64,000 nucleotides of DNA from the NCBI GenBank assembly GCA_032690845.1, contig CM064422.1:9548001-9612000 (forward strand), written 5' to 3'. A model generated the notes under the pieces. The model was not told where the DNA came from, searched no databases, and saw nothing but the letters and a program-made list of their open reading frames with translations. Below, piece by piece: positions 1 to 12,429 of this stretch (its first letter is position 1; every line of letters begins with the position of its first letter). Origin of the DNA: Eleusine coracana subsp. coracana (lineage: Eukaryota > Streptophyta > Magnoliopsida > Poales > Poaceae). The translations under genes and the position numbers were made by a program.

Positions 1-600
1 GAACCAACAACAAGTATAATGATAGAATAATTCGGGGTAAGCAAATCAAGCACAAATATGAAGAACAAGGTAAAGAACTTGCAAACCAAATATGAGACAC
101 GATGATTTGTTTCCCGAAGTTCAGATTCTTCAAGAATTCTACGTCTCCATTGAGGAGCTCCAAAGAGTCGGGTCTCTTTCAACCCAAATCCTCACCGAGC
201 AATCACAAAGATCAAGCTCGGGTTTTCTTGCTTCCTTTGATTCCTTCCCTTGCGGAGGTGAATTGAAACCTTCACAAACTTCTCGAGGCTCACCACAAAG
301 CTTGGGAGCTCACCGGGCGACGCCTTGCCATCTAGGGGATGAATCCCCAAGAGTAACAAATGCCACAAATATTGCTTGCTTATGAACTCAAGTGCTCAAC
401 AATGGGATTCGCTCTCTTTCACTCAATCTCTCACCCAATCTCACCCATAAGGTCAAGCACTAAGCAATGGGGAGTGGAGAGGTTGTTTCTTGGCCTAAAA
501 GAGTGTTTCTTTGCTATGGAACTAGCAGCCAATCGTTGGGGATTAAGAGGGGTATATATAGGAAGTTTTCAAAAACTAGTCGTTATGTTCTGTCAGTGGT

Positions 601-840
601 CGTCTTAGTCCGGCCACGGGCGCCGTCTTAGCCCGGGCCAACATGAAACAGAACGAATATTACCGTTGTTAGCCCCTCAACCGTCCTAGTCCGGGCATTC
701 CCGTCTTAGTTCGACTGACCCCAGAACCCGTCCTAGTCCGGATTTTGGCCGTCCTAGTTCGGGTCAGGCAAAAACAGAACCAAAATGGTTCTGGACCTGT
801 CTGAGCCGTCCTAGTCCGGCTAGACCCGTCCTAGTCCGCG
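601..840. repeat. Reiterated CCGTCCTAGTCCGG-like motif
   Basis: About eight copies of a 12-14 bp motif of the form GTCYTAGTYCGG lie in 240 bp, irregularly spaced at roughly 20-60 bp, within the LTR/UTR-like part of the copia remnant. It is not a strict tandem array. It may be an LTR-internal promoter or protein-binding array of the element family; this is inference. Confidence 0.6.
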
Positions 841-2221
841 AGTACCCAGAAAAAATGGCATAACTTTTTCTCCCGAAGTCCGATTTAGGTGATCTTGGAC
901 TCTATGGAAAGATAATTCAGAGGGCTATCCATCCTTACTAATAACAAGCCCTAATTTCACCCAAAGGAATGTTAAACTCTTACAAAAGTTTGTTAGATCA
1001 TTTTGAGCACTGAGACATAAGCAAAGCTATCAATTTTGCATCCCTCTTGATAGTATGGCATTCCTATACTCAAAAGTAAATAGAAAACTATGCTAATAGG
1101 AACACCTTCATGTCATAATATTTCCATCTCTTGAGGGTTGCCAACGCATGAGCATTTCACCATTTGAACATTTAGTTGTTGATCAACTATCGATAAGCAT
1201 ATATATCCAATATTATTATACATTTGTCTTAAGCATGTCCACTTGAGATTTTAGACTTGATGTTCATCAACTCATAAAGTGCGACCGCAATCTTTCTTTT
1301 TCCTTGAGCACATCCAAATGATATTTTGGGCTTGATGTTCATCAACTCATGAAGTGTAAGTGACCACTTCCATATGTTCAACCCACTTGAAGTTCTTCAA
1401 CATGTGAAATTCAACCATTGCTCTTAATTTCAATTTCACTTGATGTGGGTTAGCCTCATGAGTACCATGCTCTTCCATTTCACATTTCAACCATTCTTCA
1501 AATAAGTGATGTAGATAATCCAAAGCTTCACATAGTCTTGCACGGTTCATCGCGCTAAGCCTACACTTGCTCTTCACCATTGCCTTCGGTTCTTCGGTGC
1601 CAAGCCTCTTGCTTGCCCTTCACCCTTGCACATGGTCCATCGCAGCCAAGTCTTGCTCAACCTTCACCGCCTTTCCATGTAGTTCTATTTTGTATCCATC
1701 ATCATCAATATGCTCACTATCATTTCAATAATCAAGTTGATATATCCTTTTTCTCAAGTGTCTTGATTTTCTTCTTGTCTTAATGGTCACTTAGCTTCAA
1801 GTTATTTGCCAATAATCTCTACTTCAGTTATTGACACATCATCATGTTGACACCATGAACTATTGATATTCAATCATCTTCTATGATGTGTTTCTAGCTT
1901 CAACCATAGGTGTTGATTATGTCTACCGACACCCATTAACACATTGATCACTATTATCCTTTATCAAGCATCTTGATCAAATAACTTATTGAGTCAACCA
2001 TATTATCATCAATCTACAATCTTGTCCATGTTGATCCTCAACACTTGTTGTCGAACGGTTTGGTATCATAGCTTGATCTTCTTGCTTCATGTCGGAACAT
2101 AACCTATCATGTAAGCTCACAAGCTCATATAAAAGGTTAGTTCCAACAACCATTGTCATCTATCACCAAAACTCATCATTAATCCATGGCTAGAGACCTA
2201 GACCTTTCAATACAACCCATA

Positions 2222-5066
2222 GGATTTGTGAGCAGCAGCTACATACTCAGCCTCTGTGGTGGATTGGGCTACACTCGACTGCTTACGAGAAGACCAACAG
2301 ATCAAAGAAATACCCAAGAAATGGCAAGTACCAGAAGTGCTCTTCCTATCAATTCTACACCCAGCAAAGTCTGCATCCGAATACCCAATGAGATCAAGAG
2401 ATGAAGATGCAGAGTACCAAAGACCGAACTCAAGGGTGTATTTGAGATACCTAAAGATACGCTTGACAACCTTGCAATGGGTCACCCTTGGAAAAGCTTG
2501 AAAGCGAGCACAAATACACACCGTAAAGTGTATGTCGGGTCTTGTCGCTGTCAGGTACAAGAGGGAGCCAATCATGCTCCTATACTCCCTTTGGTCCACC
2601 GCTTCACAGCCTTCATCACGGTCAAGTGCCGTTGTAGTGGACATTGGTGTAGACAATGGCTTCACATTGACCATGTCGAACTTCTTCAGGAGATCCTTCA
2701 TATACTTGGCTTGATGTATGAAAGTGCCTTGCTTGCACTGCTTGATTTGAAGCCCAAGAAAGAAGGTGAGCTCGCCCATCATTGACATCTGAAATTCACT
2801 TTCCATGGCTTCCTGAAATCTGGACACAAGAACATGAGAGGAACCATCAAAGATGATATCATCCACATAAATCTGAACCATTAGAAAGTCATTGCCATGC
2901 CTGAGAGTGAACAAGGTTTTGTCAACACACCCCATAACATACCCGCGCTCTAGCAAGAAAGTCTTAAGTCTAGCATACCATGCTCTAGGTGCTTGCTTTA
3001 GCCTGTACAAAGCCTTCTGAAGCTTGTACACACGGTTTGGAAATTTGTAGTGCTCAAAGCCAGGTGGTTGTTTTACATAAACCTCTTCTTCTATGAAGCC
3101 ATTTAGGAAAGCACTCTTGACATCCATTTGATAGAGTCTAATGCCCTTAGAGGCAGCAAATGCAAGCAAGATCCTAATGGCTTCTATGCGTGCAACAAGA
3201 GCAAAGGTTTCACCATAATCTAAGCCCTCCACTTGGCTAAAACCCTGAGCAACTAGCCTAGCCTTGTTTCTCACAACCTCACCGTCCTCCCCATGTTTGA
3301 TTTTGAACACGCACTTGGTTCCTATGACATTGATATTTTTAGGAGGCTCTACAAGGGTCCAGACTTTGTTTCTCTCAAAGTTTTCCAACTCCTCATGCAT
3401 GGCATTAACCCAATGTTCGTCAGATAGTGCGTGTCCAATATCCCAGGGTTCAAAGGTTGTAACAAAGAAAGAACTGGTAAAGCAGGCGAGATGTACAGAC
3501 CTTGACCTTGTTGTCCTCTCATAGAGATTACCGATCATTTGTTGAGGTGGATGTTGACGCTGAATATGGTGAGGAGCCTCTCTCTCAGAGCGTACCTCCC
3601 CCTCAACCACAGCTGGAGCTCGCTCGACAACTGCTGAAGTAGATGTAGAAGCTTCTGGACCCTCTGCTGGAGTAGTGGTAGCAGCAGGAACAAGCTCAGA
3701 TGAGAGATGAAGTGAATCATTGTCATCATCATCCAAGCCCTGTAGGTCCTCTTCTAAGAAGATGCTTTCCTTCAGTTCCTTATCACCTGCATACTCAATC
3801 ACATTCCTTGCACAAGAGTTTGATTCATCAAAGGTTATATCGTAGGATTCTACGATGGTGTTAGTCTCCAAATTCAAAACTCCGGGAATGACCATGAAGA
3901 GAGTAACCAAGAAAAATGTCATCGGAAGATCTCGACTCAAATATATCAAGATTGTCATGCTTGAGAATAAAGCACTTGCAACCAAAGGCGCACAAATGAG
4001 AAACCAAGGGCTTTCTCCCAAAACGCAGCTTATAAGAAGTCACATTAAGAATTGAATGCAAGAAAATCCGATTGGAAACATAGCAAGCAGTGCTAATAGC
4101 CTCAGCCTAGAACTGCCTAGGAGTCCTATGCTCATCGAGCATCGTCCGAGCCATCTCCACCAAGATTCTGTTCTTTCTTTCAACCACCCCTTTCTGCTGA
4201 GGAACACGAGGTGCTGAAAACTGATGCTCAATACCATGCTCAAGACAGAAGGCATCAAAGGAGGAGTTCTTGAACTTGGTGCCATTATCACTACGGATTG
4301 CTCGTAATGCACCAGGAAGTTCCTTGAACAACCTCAAAGCTAAGCTCTGAAAGTGATGAAACACTTCATCCTTGCTCTCAAGAAACTAGACCCAAGAGTA
4401 GCGAGAATAGTCATCAACAATTACAAGAACATACCACTTCCCACCCACCGAACGAACCCGAGAAGGACCAACAATGTCCATATGAAGCAACTCTCTAGGG
4501 CGTTTAGTCATCACCAAATTGATTGGTGGATGAGAAGCAGCAATCATTTTCCCATGATGACAAGGAGCACAAACCAAATCCTTATCAAATTTGAGCTTAG
4601 GCAATCTTCAGATCAAGCCTAGTCCACTCAAGCGATATAACTAATCAAAACTCACGTGACCCAGTCTCCTATGCCATTTCTAGAGCTCAGAAGAAGATTA
4701 GGCAAACAAACACTTGTGAGAACTAGGAGAACCAGCAAAATCTGCCTGAAAAACTTTCCCAATGCTATAAATCCCACAAACCAAGGAGCCATTCGAATCA
4801 AGAACACAAGAGGCATTTTTCTTAAAGCGCACTTCCAAACCAATATCAAGAAGCTGAGAGACAGAGAGGAGATTATACTTGAGATACTCAACCAAACCAA
4901 TATCCTTGAGAGTGAATTTTTCATTTACCTTTACCACGCCTCTTACCTTCACTCTCCCTCTCTTGTCATCTCCAAAGGTCACATACTCCCGACGCTTCAA
5001 GGGAGTGAGGCTGGAGAACCACTTTGCATCTCCGGTCATGTGGCGCGAACACCCGGAGTCCATCAA
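2222..5066 (-). pseudogene. copia pol remnant (protease, integrase, RT/RNase H)
   Basis: Read on the minus strand: protease with the catalytic DSG triad near 5060; a GAG-pre-integrase zinc segment and integrase core around 4604-4107 (LLHMDIVGP with the first catalytic Asp; VDDYSRYSWV); then reverse transcriptase with LYQMDVKSAFLNG and the YVDDII catalytic box (about 2860), followed by RNase H with the ADFAG and STTEAEYVAAA signatures (about 2240-2390). The RNase H stops about 70 residues early and the sequence past 2222 no longer matches pol. At least four frame changes split the polyprotein. The RT block (4021-2207) is the longest intact piece. Confidence 0.85.
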
Positions 5067-5194
5067 CCACTTGTTCTCTAGGCCTCCACCTGCTGCCTAC
5101 AAAGAACGAGAAGAAAAAGTCGATGGCTCAGTGCTGGGGTTAGTCAAAAAGCATTTGAGAATCCAGCACTTAACCATACGACCGGTAGTAGTCA

Positions 5195-6460
5195 TCACAG
5201 TTCTTTACACCTTATCATTTGAACGCATGGGACGAGAACCACGATGGGGAAAACATGGCCTATCAAAGCGTCTCGACTCGAACCATGGGTTGTGAGGATA
5301 GAAATCATCTGTGTGAAAGCCAAATCCACGCGAGTGACGCTCACCACGATCGGGAAAACATGGGGTGCCAAACGCTGCTGCGCAAAGCCTCTGTTTTTTG
5401 AATCAAAGCCATATGAGGGATGACCCTGTTCATGATAGGCACGAGAAAAAGAGCGAGGCTGAAAGTCAACAAAATCATCATAAAAAGCATCCCTAGTCAA
5501 CTCAGCTTGCTTCCTCTCAATCCTCTTATGCCTATAATAGAATTCATCCAAGTGGCCCTTGCAACCACAAAACATGCAAATGTAGACACCCTTAGGATTA
5601 GGCTTGGTTTGCATGGCAGGCTTGGGTTTTGGCTTCTCTGTTTGCTTTGGGTTGAAGGAGGGTTTTGGATTGGGTGGATAGTATGTGTTAGTGGGTTTGA
5701 TGGTGTTTTCCTCATCCTTGTAGTTGGAGCTAGGTACAAATTTACCCACATTCTCACTCTCCTTGTCACACCTCTCAAATCCCAAGCCCAAGTTATAGGT
5801 TGACCTAGAAGCACTCTCCTTCACTCTTGTCAAATCACTCTCAATCTTTTCCTCACTCACTAGGGTTCATTGGAGCCTAGAAATTAGATAGTCATTTTCC
5901 TGGACTAGGACTTTGTTTTTCTCCCTAGTGATTATAAGCTTGTCCTTAAGAGAGAGACACACCTCACAGGGTGGTGGAAAGACCTTAGAGCGAGTCTTAT
6001 TTAGCAGCTAGGACTCAAGCTCTTTGGCTTTGAGGGTTTGAGCTTCCAACTCACTTGTGAGCTTGGGGCACTCCTGACATGCACCCAAAAGAGTTGGTCT
6101 AGCTTTGAATTCATCAAGCTCCTTGAGGGCACTCTCAAGCTGACTGGCAACTTGAGCATGCACACTCTCCCTCTGACTCAGATCATTCATCACAACTTGA
6201 CAAGACTCACACTCTACAACCATGTCATCTTTAGCAAGCTTAGACCTAAGCGAAGCAATTTCAAAATCAGCACTCTCCAACTTAGACTTAAGCTCTCTAC
6301 TCTCACGAACAGCATTATGAAGCTTACCAACTTGCCAAAGCAGAACATTGCGCAAATGATCAAGTTTAGAAGAGAGCTCATCAAGAGTGGGAGGTACCTC
6401 GCTTGTATCATAGTCAGATCCAGAGTCGTGCGGTTCACGCAACGCACGCCGACTGGATCT
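5195..6460 (-). pseudogene. copia gag remnant
   Basis: Two out-of-frame blocks are visible. The upstream block (6460-6008) is rich in Leu/Glu/Lys heptads and looks like a coiled coil. The downstream block (5860-5195) has a Pro/Lys/Asn-rich linker and then a CCHC-type knuckle: C-x2-C-x4-H followed by Tyr where the fourth ligand Cys is expected (around 5560). Gag packages the element RNA in virus-like particles. The lost ligand, the frame break between blocks and the missing 5' part mark it as non-functional. Confidence 0.75.
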
Positions 6461-6476
6461 CGGTCCAGACCTCAAA

Positions 6477-7915
6477 GTGGATGGCGTCAAGGTCTACCAC
6501 ACTCCTCAGAATAACATCACCGAGGCCAAAACTTTGCTCGACACTCTAATGGTCAATGCGAATTATCAGACCCCTGTGATGCAGAAGGCGGTGGCTATGC
6601 TTAAGGCTGCTGCAGCTCAAGAGGCCACAAAATCTCAGTCGGTCACAAGTTCTAGTCACGCATCTTCACAAGGTCGGCATAGACATGACGATCCAAGAAA
6701 TTCTCTCAGTGTCCATGATGGATGAGATACCATCAACTCTCACTATGAGGAACACTCTCGGTACAATGGACGCTATGAGGAAGAACGCCGTGATTGGAGA
6801 ACGGACGACCGATGGGACAACCGATAAGAGGACCGTCAAGATCCTCCTCCAACAGACAACCGCGACGACCATCATCGACATGACAATCAGGATCGGCGTG
6901 ATAACGATGATGATGACCATCGACGACATTGTCATGACGATGATGTTGGTCCGCGACACGGACGTCGTCCAACTCCATCTCCAAACTAGCATAGGCGGTC
7001 GCCGACACCTACCGATGATGAGATCGATGGCATCAAAGCTTACATCCCTAGGCTTCGCATAGCTCGATGGCCAAAAGGATTCAAGCCGGTCCCCATCAAA
7101 AAATACGATGGTCAGACCAACCCCCAAGAGTGGCTACAGCTCTACAGCATGGCGATTCGGTCGGCTGGAGGAGATCCCTACATAATGTCTAATTACCTTC
7201 CGATCTGCCTGGATCCAGCCGTTCGGATATGGCTCACATCTCTTCCGGAGGAGTCAATCACGTCTTGGGGAGTCCTCAACAAGAAGCTCATAGAAAACTT
7301 CCAAGCTACCTGTAATCGACCGGGCAATCACTTTGACCTCACTCCAATCAAGCAGAAGACTGATGAACCTCTTCATGACTACATAAAGCGATTTTGCGCT
7401 AAAAAGATTGAGATCCCCAATGTCCTGGACCAACAAATTATTGCTGCTTTCCAATGAGGAATCCGCAGCGATGATTTGGTTTGAGAGATCAGTCGGAGGA
7501 ATCATGACCTCAAGCTGACCGCTCAAGAGTGCTTTGAGATCGCTGACAAGTTCACATCTGGTGAGTCGGCATTAGATGACATTCAGAGAAACGGCAAGGA
7601 GAAGCGGTCGGACAAGCCCGAGTCCTCTAAGAAGGACAAGAAGAGGAAGTCTGACAACACGGTTCACACGGTGGATCGACTTTAGAAGAACCCCCGAACA
7701 AACCAACTGTCCATGGATGAGCTATTGAGTGGCCCGTGCCTTTGGCATCAAAAGTGAAACCACAAAGCGAAGGATTGCTATCGACTGAAGGGTTTTGCAA
7801 TAGCTACGCTCAAGGTGGCTAAAGATCCCCCGAGGCGCAATAGCAAAGACAAGACCAAGGACGATGGTGACGAGGATGATTCAGGAGAGTTCTAGGAGCC
7901 CCGTAACGAAGTCAA
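6477..7915 (+). pseudogene. gypsy gag remnant
   Basis: After a diverged N-terminal part, the conserved gag core starts near 7040 (RLRIARWPKGFKP, then YDGQTNPQEWLQLY) and runs through a typical retrotransposon-gag block ending in DYIKRF (about 7390). A degenerate zinc-knuckle region (LWHQK, NHKAKDC) lies near 7740-7775, interrupted by a stop. In-frame stops at about 7456, 7482, 7683, 7756 and 7893 break it. Confidence 0.75.
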
Positions 7916-7943
7916 CTAAATCTTCAGTGGCTCGGATGCCTAT

Positions 7944-8525
7944 ATGTCCAAGCGCAAGCAGAAGCTGGAACTTCGGGAGATCAACTCAGTGGAACCAGCT
8001 GCGCCTCAATTCATGAGGTGGTCTGAGATGCCAATCATCTTTGATCGATCGGATCATCCCAAGCATATACCAAAGCCGGGTCGATACCCGCTGGTACTTG
8101 CTGCCACGATGAAGGAGGTAAAGTTCAACAAAGTACTCATTGATGGAGAAAGCAGTTTGGACTTAATCTTCACCAAGACTCTTAAAGAGCTCGGTCTATC
8201 AGTTAATGATCTTCAGCTGAGTTCTTCACCTTTCCATGGGATTGTGCCTGGAAAGACTTTGATTCCTATTAGACAAATTAGACTGTCAGTCACCTTTAGA
8301 ACCCGTGAGAACATCAGGACTGAGCGCATTCTTTTTCAAGTGGCGGATCTCGACTCGGCATATCATGCTATGATCAGTCGACCGGCAATGGCTAAATTCA
8401 TGGTTGTCCCATATTATCCGTATCTCACCCTCAAGATGCCAGGCCCGAACAGGATAATCTCCCTCCACTCTGATCTTCGGAATTCTTTCAATTACGATGT
8501 ACAAAGTTGTGAGATGGCCAATTAA
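7944..8525 (+). pseudogene. gypsy aspartic protease remnant
   Basis: This 193-residue open stretch contains VLIDGESSLDLIF at about residue 65, the position of the retropepsin active site (usually D-G-G-S-S in this lineage; here the second Gly is Glu). Flanking sequence (FDRSDHPKHIPKPGRYPLV) is typical of Tat/RIRE2 proteins between gag and RT. The Gly-to-Glu change beside the catalytic Asp suggests that it is inactive. Confidence 0.75.
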
Positions 8526-9660
8526 CAGTTGATGTTGTCCGACTAGAAGGAGATCCAGAAGGCAGTCGGCATGGAGGAACAGACTGAAGCGACGGTTCTA
8601 GCAAAAAAGCCTACCAAAGACAAGATTTAGACCGATGACATTTAAACCAAGGAAATCATGCTCGATCCTGAGGACCCCGATAAGGTAACTTATGCTGGGG
8701 CCAACCTCGATGAGAAATAGGAACTCGCGCTCACTCTTTTCCTCCAAGAAAATAGGGACATCTTGGCATAGAAACCATCTGACATGCCGGGAGTTCTTAG
8801 GGAAAAGATTGAGCATGAGTTAAGGGTACCTCCTGGGGCTACCCCCGTTCGGTAGAGGCTTAGAAGGTTCGCACAAGACTGTAAGGACGCCGTGAAAAAG
8901 GAGATAGTTAGACTATTAGATGCTAAGTTTATAAAGGAGGTGTATCATCCTGACTGGTTAGCAAATCCAGTCCTTCTACCCAAGAAGAATAAAGAGTGGA
9001 GGATGTGTGTTGATTATACCGATCTCAACAAGGTATGTCCTAAAGATCCCTTCGTTCTTCCTCATATTGATCAGATTGTAGACTCAATAGCCAAGTGTGA
9101 GCTCTTAAGCTTTTTAAATGCCTATTCAGGCTATCACCAGATCCCACTGAAGGTTGAAGATCAGATTATAACTTCCTTTATAACACCCTTCAACGACTAT
9201 TGCTATATCACAATGCCTTTCGGTCTGAAGAACATTGGCGCGACTTACCAACGGGGTATTCAACACTACCTTGCTACTCAGATCGGTCAGAACGCAGAAA
9301 TGTATGTTGATGACATCGTTGTCAAGACTTGGAACATCGAGGAACTTTTTTCGGACCTGGCATAAACCTTCGACAATCTGAGGCATTATTCGATGAAGCT
9401 GAATCCTAAGAAGTGTGTTTTTGGGATTCCTTCGGGAAAGCTACTCGGCAACATTGTTTTGAAACGAGGTATAGAGGCCAACCCGGATAAAAATCAAGGC
9501 GATCCTTGATATGGGGCCACCTAATTCTCAAAGGGACGTTCAGAAGCTGACCGGATGCATGGCGTCCCTGAGTCGCTTTATTTCCCGACTAGGGGTTAGA
9601 GAGTTACCACTTTTCTGACTGCTTAAAAAGCAGGAGAACTTTGTTTGGACCGAAGAGGCG
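8526..9660 (+). pseudogene. gypsy reverse transcriptase remnant
   Basis: The best-preserved block (8892-9365) shows WRMCVDYTDLNK, then MPFGLKN and the catalytic YVDD box in MYVDDIVVKT near 9300-9325. The preceding linker (8526-8891) and the thumb/connection after 9365 are readable but carry stops and a frame shift near 9490. Confidence 0.85.
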
Positions 9661-9669
9661 CAGTCGGCA

Positions 9670-11892
9670 TTGGACAAGCTGAAGGTTTACCTCAGCAGCA
9701 TTCCAGTATTGGTGCCTCCGGAGCCAGGAGAAAAGCTTCAACTTTACATATCGGCCACAACTCAGGTTGCGAGTACTGTTTTAACAGTCGACCGAGAAGA
9801 AGAGGGACATATACAAAAAGTACAACACCCGGTCTATTTTGTGAGTGAGGTCCTTAGTGCCTCTAAGGCAAGGTATCAACAAATCTTGAAGTTGTTGTAT
9901 GCATTGTTGATTACCTCTAGGAAGTTGAAGCATTATTTTCAAGCTCATCCAATCAAAGTCCAGACTTCCTTTGCACTCGGCACAGTGCTGCACAATCGAG
10001 AAGCCGAAGGAAAAATTGCCAAGTGGGCAGTCGAACTTGGTCAATATACCATTACATTCGCACCTCGGTCGGCTATAAAGGGACAAGCATTAGCTGATTT
10101 CGTTAGCGAGTGGACAGAGATTCAAAATCCACCTACTGCACAAGATGTCGAGTATTGGAAACTGTACTTTGATGGATCTCTTCAATTAGAATGAGCTGGT
10201 GCAGGAGTCGTGTTTGCCTCACCCACTGGAGAGAAGCTTTGATATGTCCTTCAGGTGATGTTTCACGCGTCCAATAACGCTGCGGAGTATGAAGCCCTTC
10301 TACAATGTCTATGCATTGCCGCATCACTCGGCATCAAGCGCCTTGACGTCTTTAGTGACACGGCTTTGGTCATTAATCAGGTCACCAAGGATTGGAACTG
10401 TGTGGATGACAATATGAGTGCTTATTGTCAAGAAGTGAGGAAGCTCGAGGACAAATTCGATGGATTGAAGTTCACGCGTGTTCTTCGAGACAATAACCAA
10501 GCGGCAGATGAATTGGCCAAGATGGGATCATCCCGGTCTACGGTCCCGCTAGGTGTTTTCTTACACACTCTGGATTCCCTCACGATTTCTCCTCGGTCGG
10601 ATATATTAATGAGTATTGTCACTGATCTTGTTGGTGATGACAACATGGAGACCGATTGGCGCGACCCACTCATCCAATATTTGGACAAGGGAACGCTGCC
10701 TTCGGATCCTAATGAGCAACGGAGGTTAGAAACCCAATGCCGAGGATATCTGTTGATGGGAGACCAACTCTATAAAAGAGGAGGTTCAAACATCTTGATG
10801 AGATGCATCTCGATACCAGAAGGCCAAAAGTTGGTAGAAGAAATTCATTCTGAGATATGTGGAAATCATGCGGCTTCCAAGACTTTGGTCGGCAAAGCTT
10901 TCCGACAAGGGTTTTATTGGCCCACGGCGGTCGAAGATGCACACCAGGTCGTTCGGAAGTGTGAAGGTTGTCAATTCTTCGCTCAACAAACGCATGTGCC
11001 TTCACAGCAACTTCAGATGATACCTTTGACTTGGCCCTTTGCTGTTTGGGGGCTTAATATTGTTGGTCCTTTCAAGAAAGCGCCAGGCGGGTTCACTTAT
11101 CTATTCGTTGCTATTGATAAATTCACCAAGTGGATCAAAGCAAAGTCGGTCGGCAAGATAACATCGAAGAAGGCAATTGAGTTTATCAAGGATATTTTCA
11201 CTCGGTTTGGGGTTCCTCATGATATCATCACCAATAATGGCACTGAATTTACGTCAGTGGAGTTCCGTGACTTTGCTGATGAGATGGGAATAAAAATCCA
11301 CTTTGCATCAGTGGCTCATCCATAAAGCAATGGGCAGGTCGAATGGGCCAATGGTATGATTCTTCAAGGATTGAAACCGCGGATATTCGATAGACTTAAG
11401 CCTTATACCGGTCGGTGGGTCAAAGAATTGCCTTCAGTTCTTTGGGGACTTCGCACAAACACCAGTCGGGCAACTGGTCAGTCACCATTCTCATTGGTCT
11501 ATGGCTCAGAGGCTATGCTGCCGACCGAGGTCAGTCTTGTTTCGGCACGGGTTCAGGCGTATGATGAATAGCTTTCTAACGAGAATCGAGAGATTGATTT
11601 GATTGCAGCAGAGGAGTTGCGTGATCGCGCTCTATTTCAGTCGGCACTTTACCAGCAAGACTTGCATTGATATTATGATAAAAACGTACGTAATCACCAC
11701 TTCCAAGTTGAAGATTTAGTGCTTCGCCGAGTGCAGTCAACGAAGAACCAGCATAAGCTTTCTCCAAAGTGGGAAGGACCATATGTGGTGAAGGAAGTCA
11801 CTCGCCCGGGGGCTTACCGACTGATGTACGAAGACGGCGATGATATACCAAATTCCTAGAACATAAATCAGCTACGTCGTTTCTATACTTAG
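9670..11892 (+). pseudogene. gypsy RNase H and integrase remnant
   Basis: The RNase H core includes YFDGSLQ (about 10160), then ASNNAAEYEALL (about 10266) and a downstream stretch typical of the lineage. The integrase follows with an HHCC zinc finger (H-x-N-H, then CEGC near 10960). In the DDE core the first Asp is Asn (GLNIVGP, about 11050) and the second is Asn (ITNNGTEF, about 11230); the Glu region reads SNGQVEWANG after a stop at about 11323. The C-terminal domain (WEGPYVV region) continues to a stop at 11890-11892. The integrase cannot be catalytic as written. Confidence 0.85.
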
Positions 11893-12429
11893 TTATTCTT
11901 TTGTATACTTATACATTATTTATGAATGAAACTTTAGTATTTTTTATGAAAGATTTTTTGATGATTTTCATTCTATATTATCTCGATTCCTTAATTTATT
12001 TTATTAAACAATCGAGCCAGGAGGCTAGTCATAATGTCCCACCTTAGTCTAACCTCATTTTAGTTTTGGATTATTTTCCGACCGATTTCTTCTCTTGGAA
12101 TACGGTCTTCACTTTCTTGGTCTAACGTCTATACATTATGGTTATACACTTTATACTGCACATCAGACTACCACTACACTAAACCTAGAGCCAAAGTGCG
12201 AGAGGTCATGTGTCGATTGGTCGACTCTGCTTGTTATGCAGTTACGAGTCACAACCTAATATGTTAAGGTAGACCGATGCAATTTGAGTTTCTCAGTGAC
12301 AGAAACATACTTATGATACTTTTATCAACCTTTTAAAGCTATTAAGCATGAAACTAATTTACATACAGGCACATTGTTTCAATACATAGATATTACTAAT
12401 GTTCTCTAGCATTGCAGGATTTACAGCTC

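Larger units (their letters stand above)
1..6460 (-). mobile_element. Truncated Ty1-copia retrotransposon (SIRE/Maximus-like)
   Basis: On the minus strand the order is gag (about 6460-5195), protease, integrase and reverse transcriptase/RNase H (to about 2222), which is the Ty1-copia order. The gag has a long coiled-coil N-terminal part and a zinc knuckle, as in the SIRE/Maximus lineage. Sequence from about 2220 down to 1 is non-coding and resembles LTR/UTR sequence of that lineage, but the window edge cuts it, so LTR ends cannot be set. The element's 5' LTR and leader, expected right of 6460, are absent; gypsy sequence begins there. Frame breaks and stops show that it is dead. Confidence 0.85.

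Noticed and set aside
2061..2072. TGGTATCATAGC, close to the initiator-Met PBS
   Set aside because: It is on the plus strand, opposite to the copia element, and no LTR end lies directly before it.
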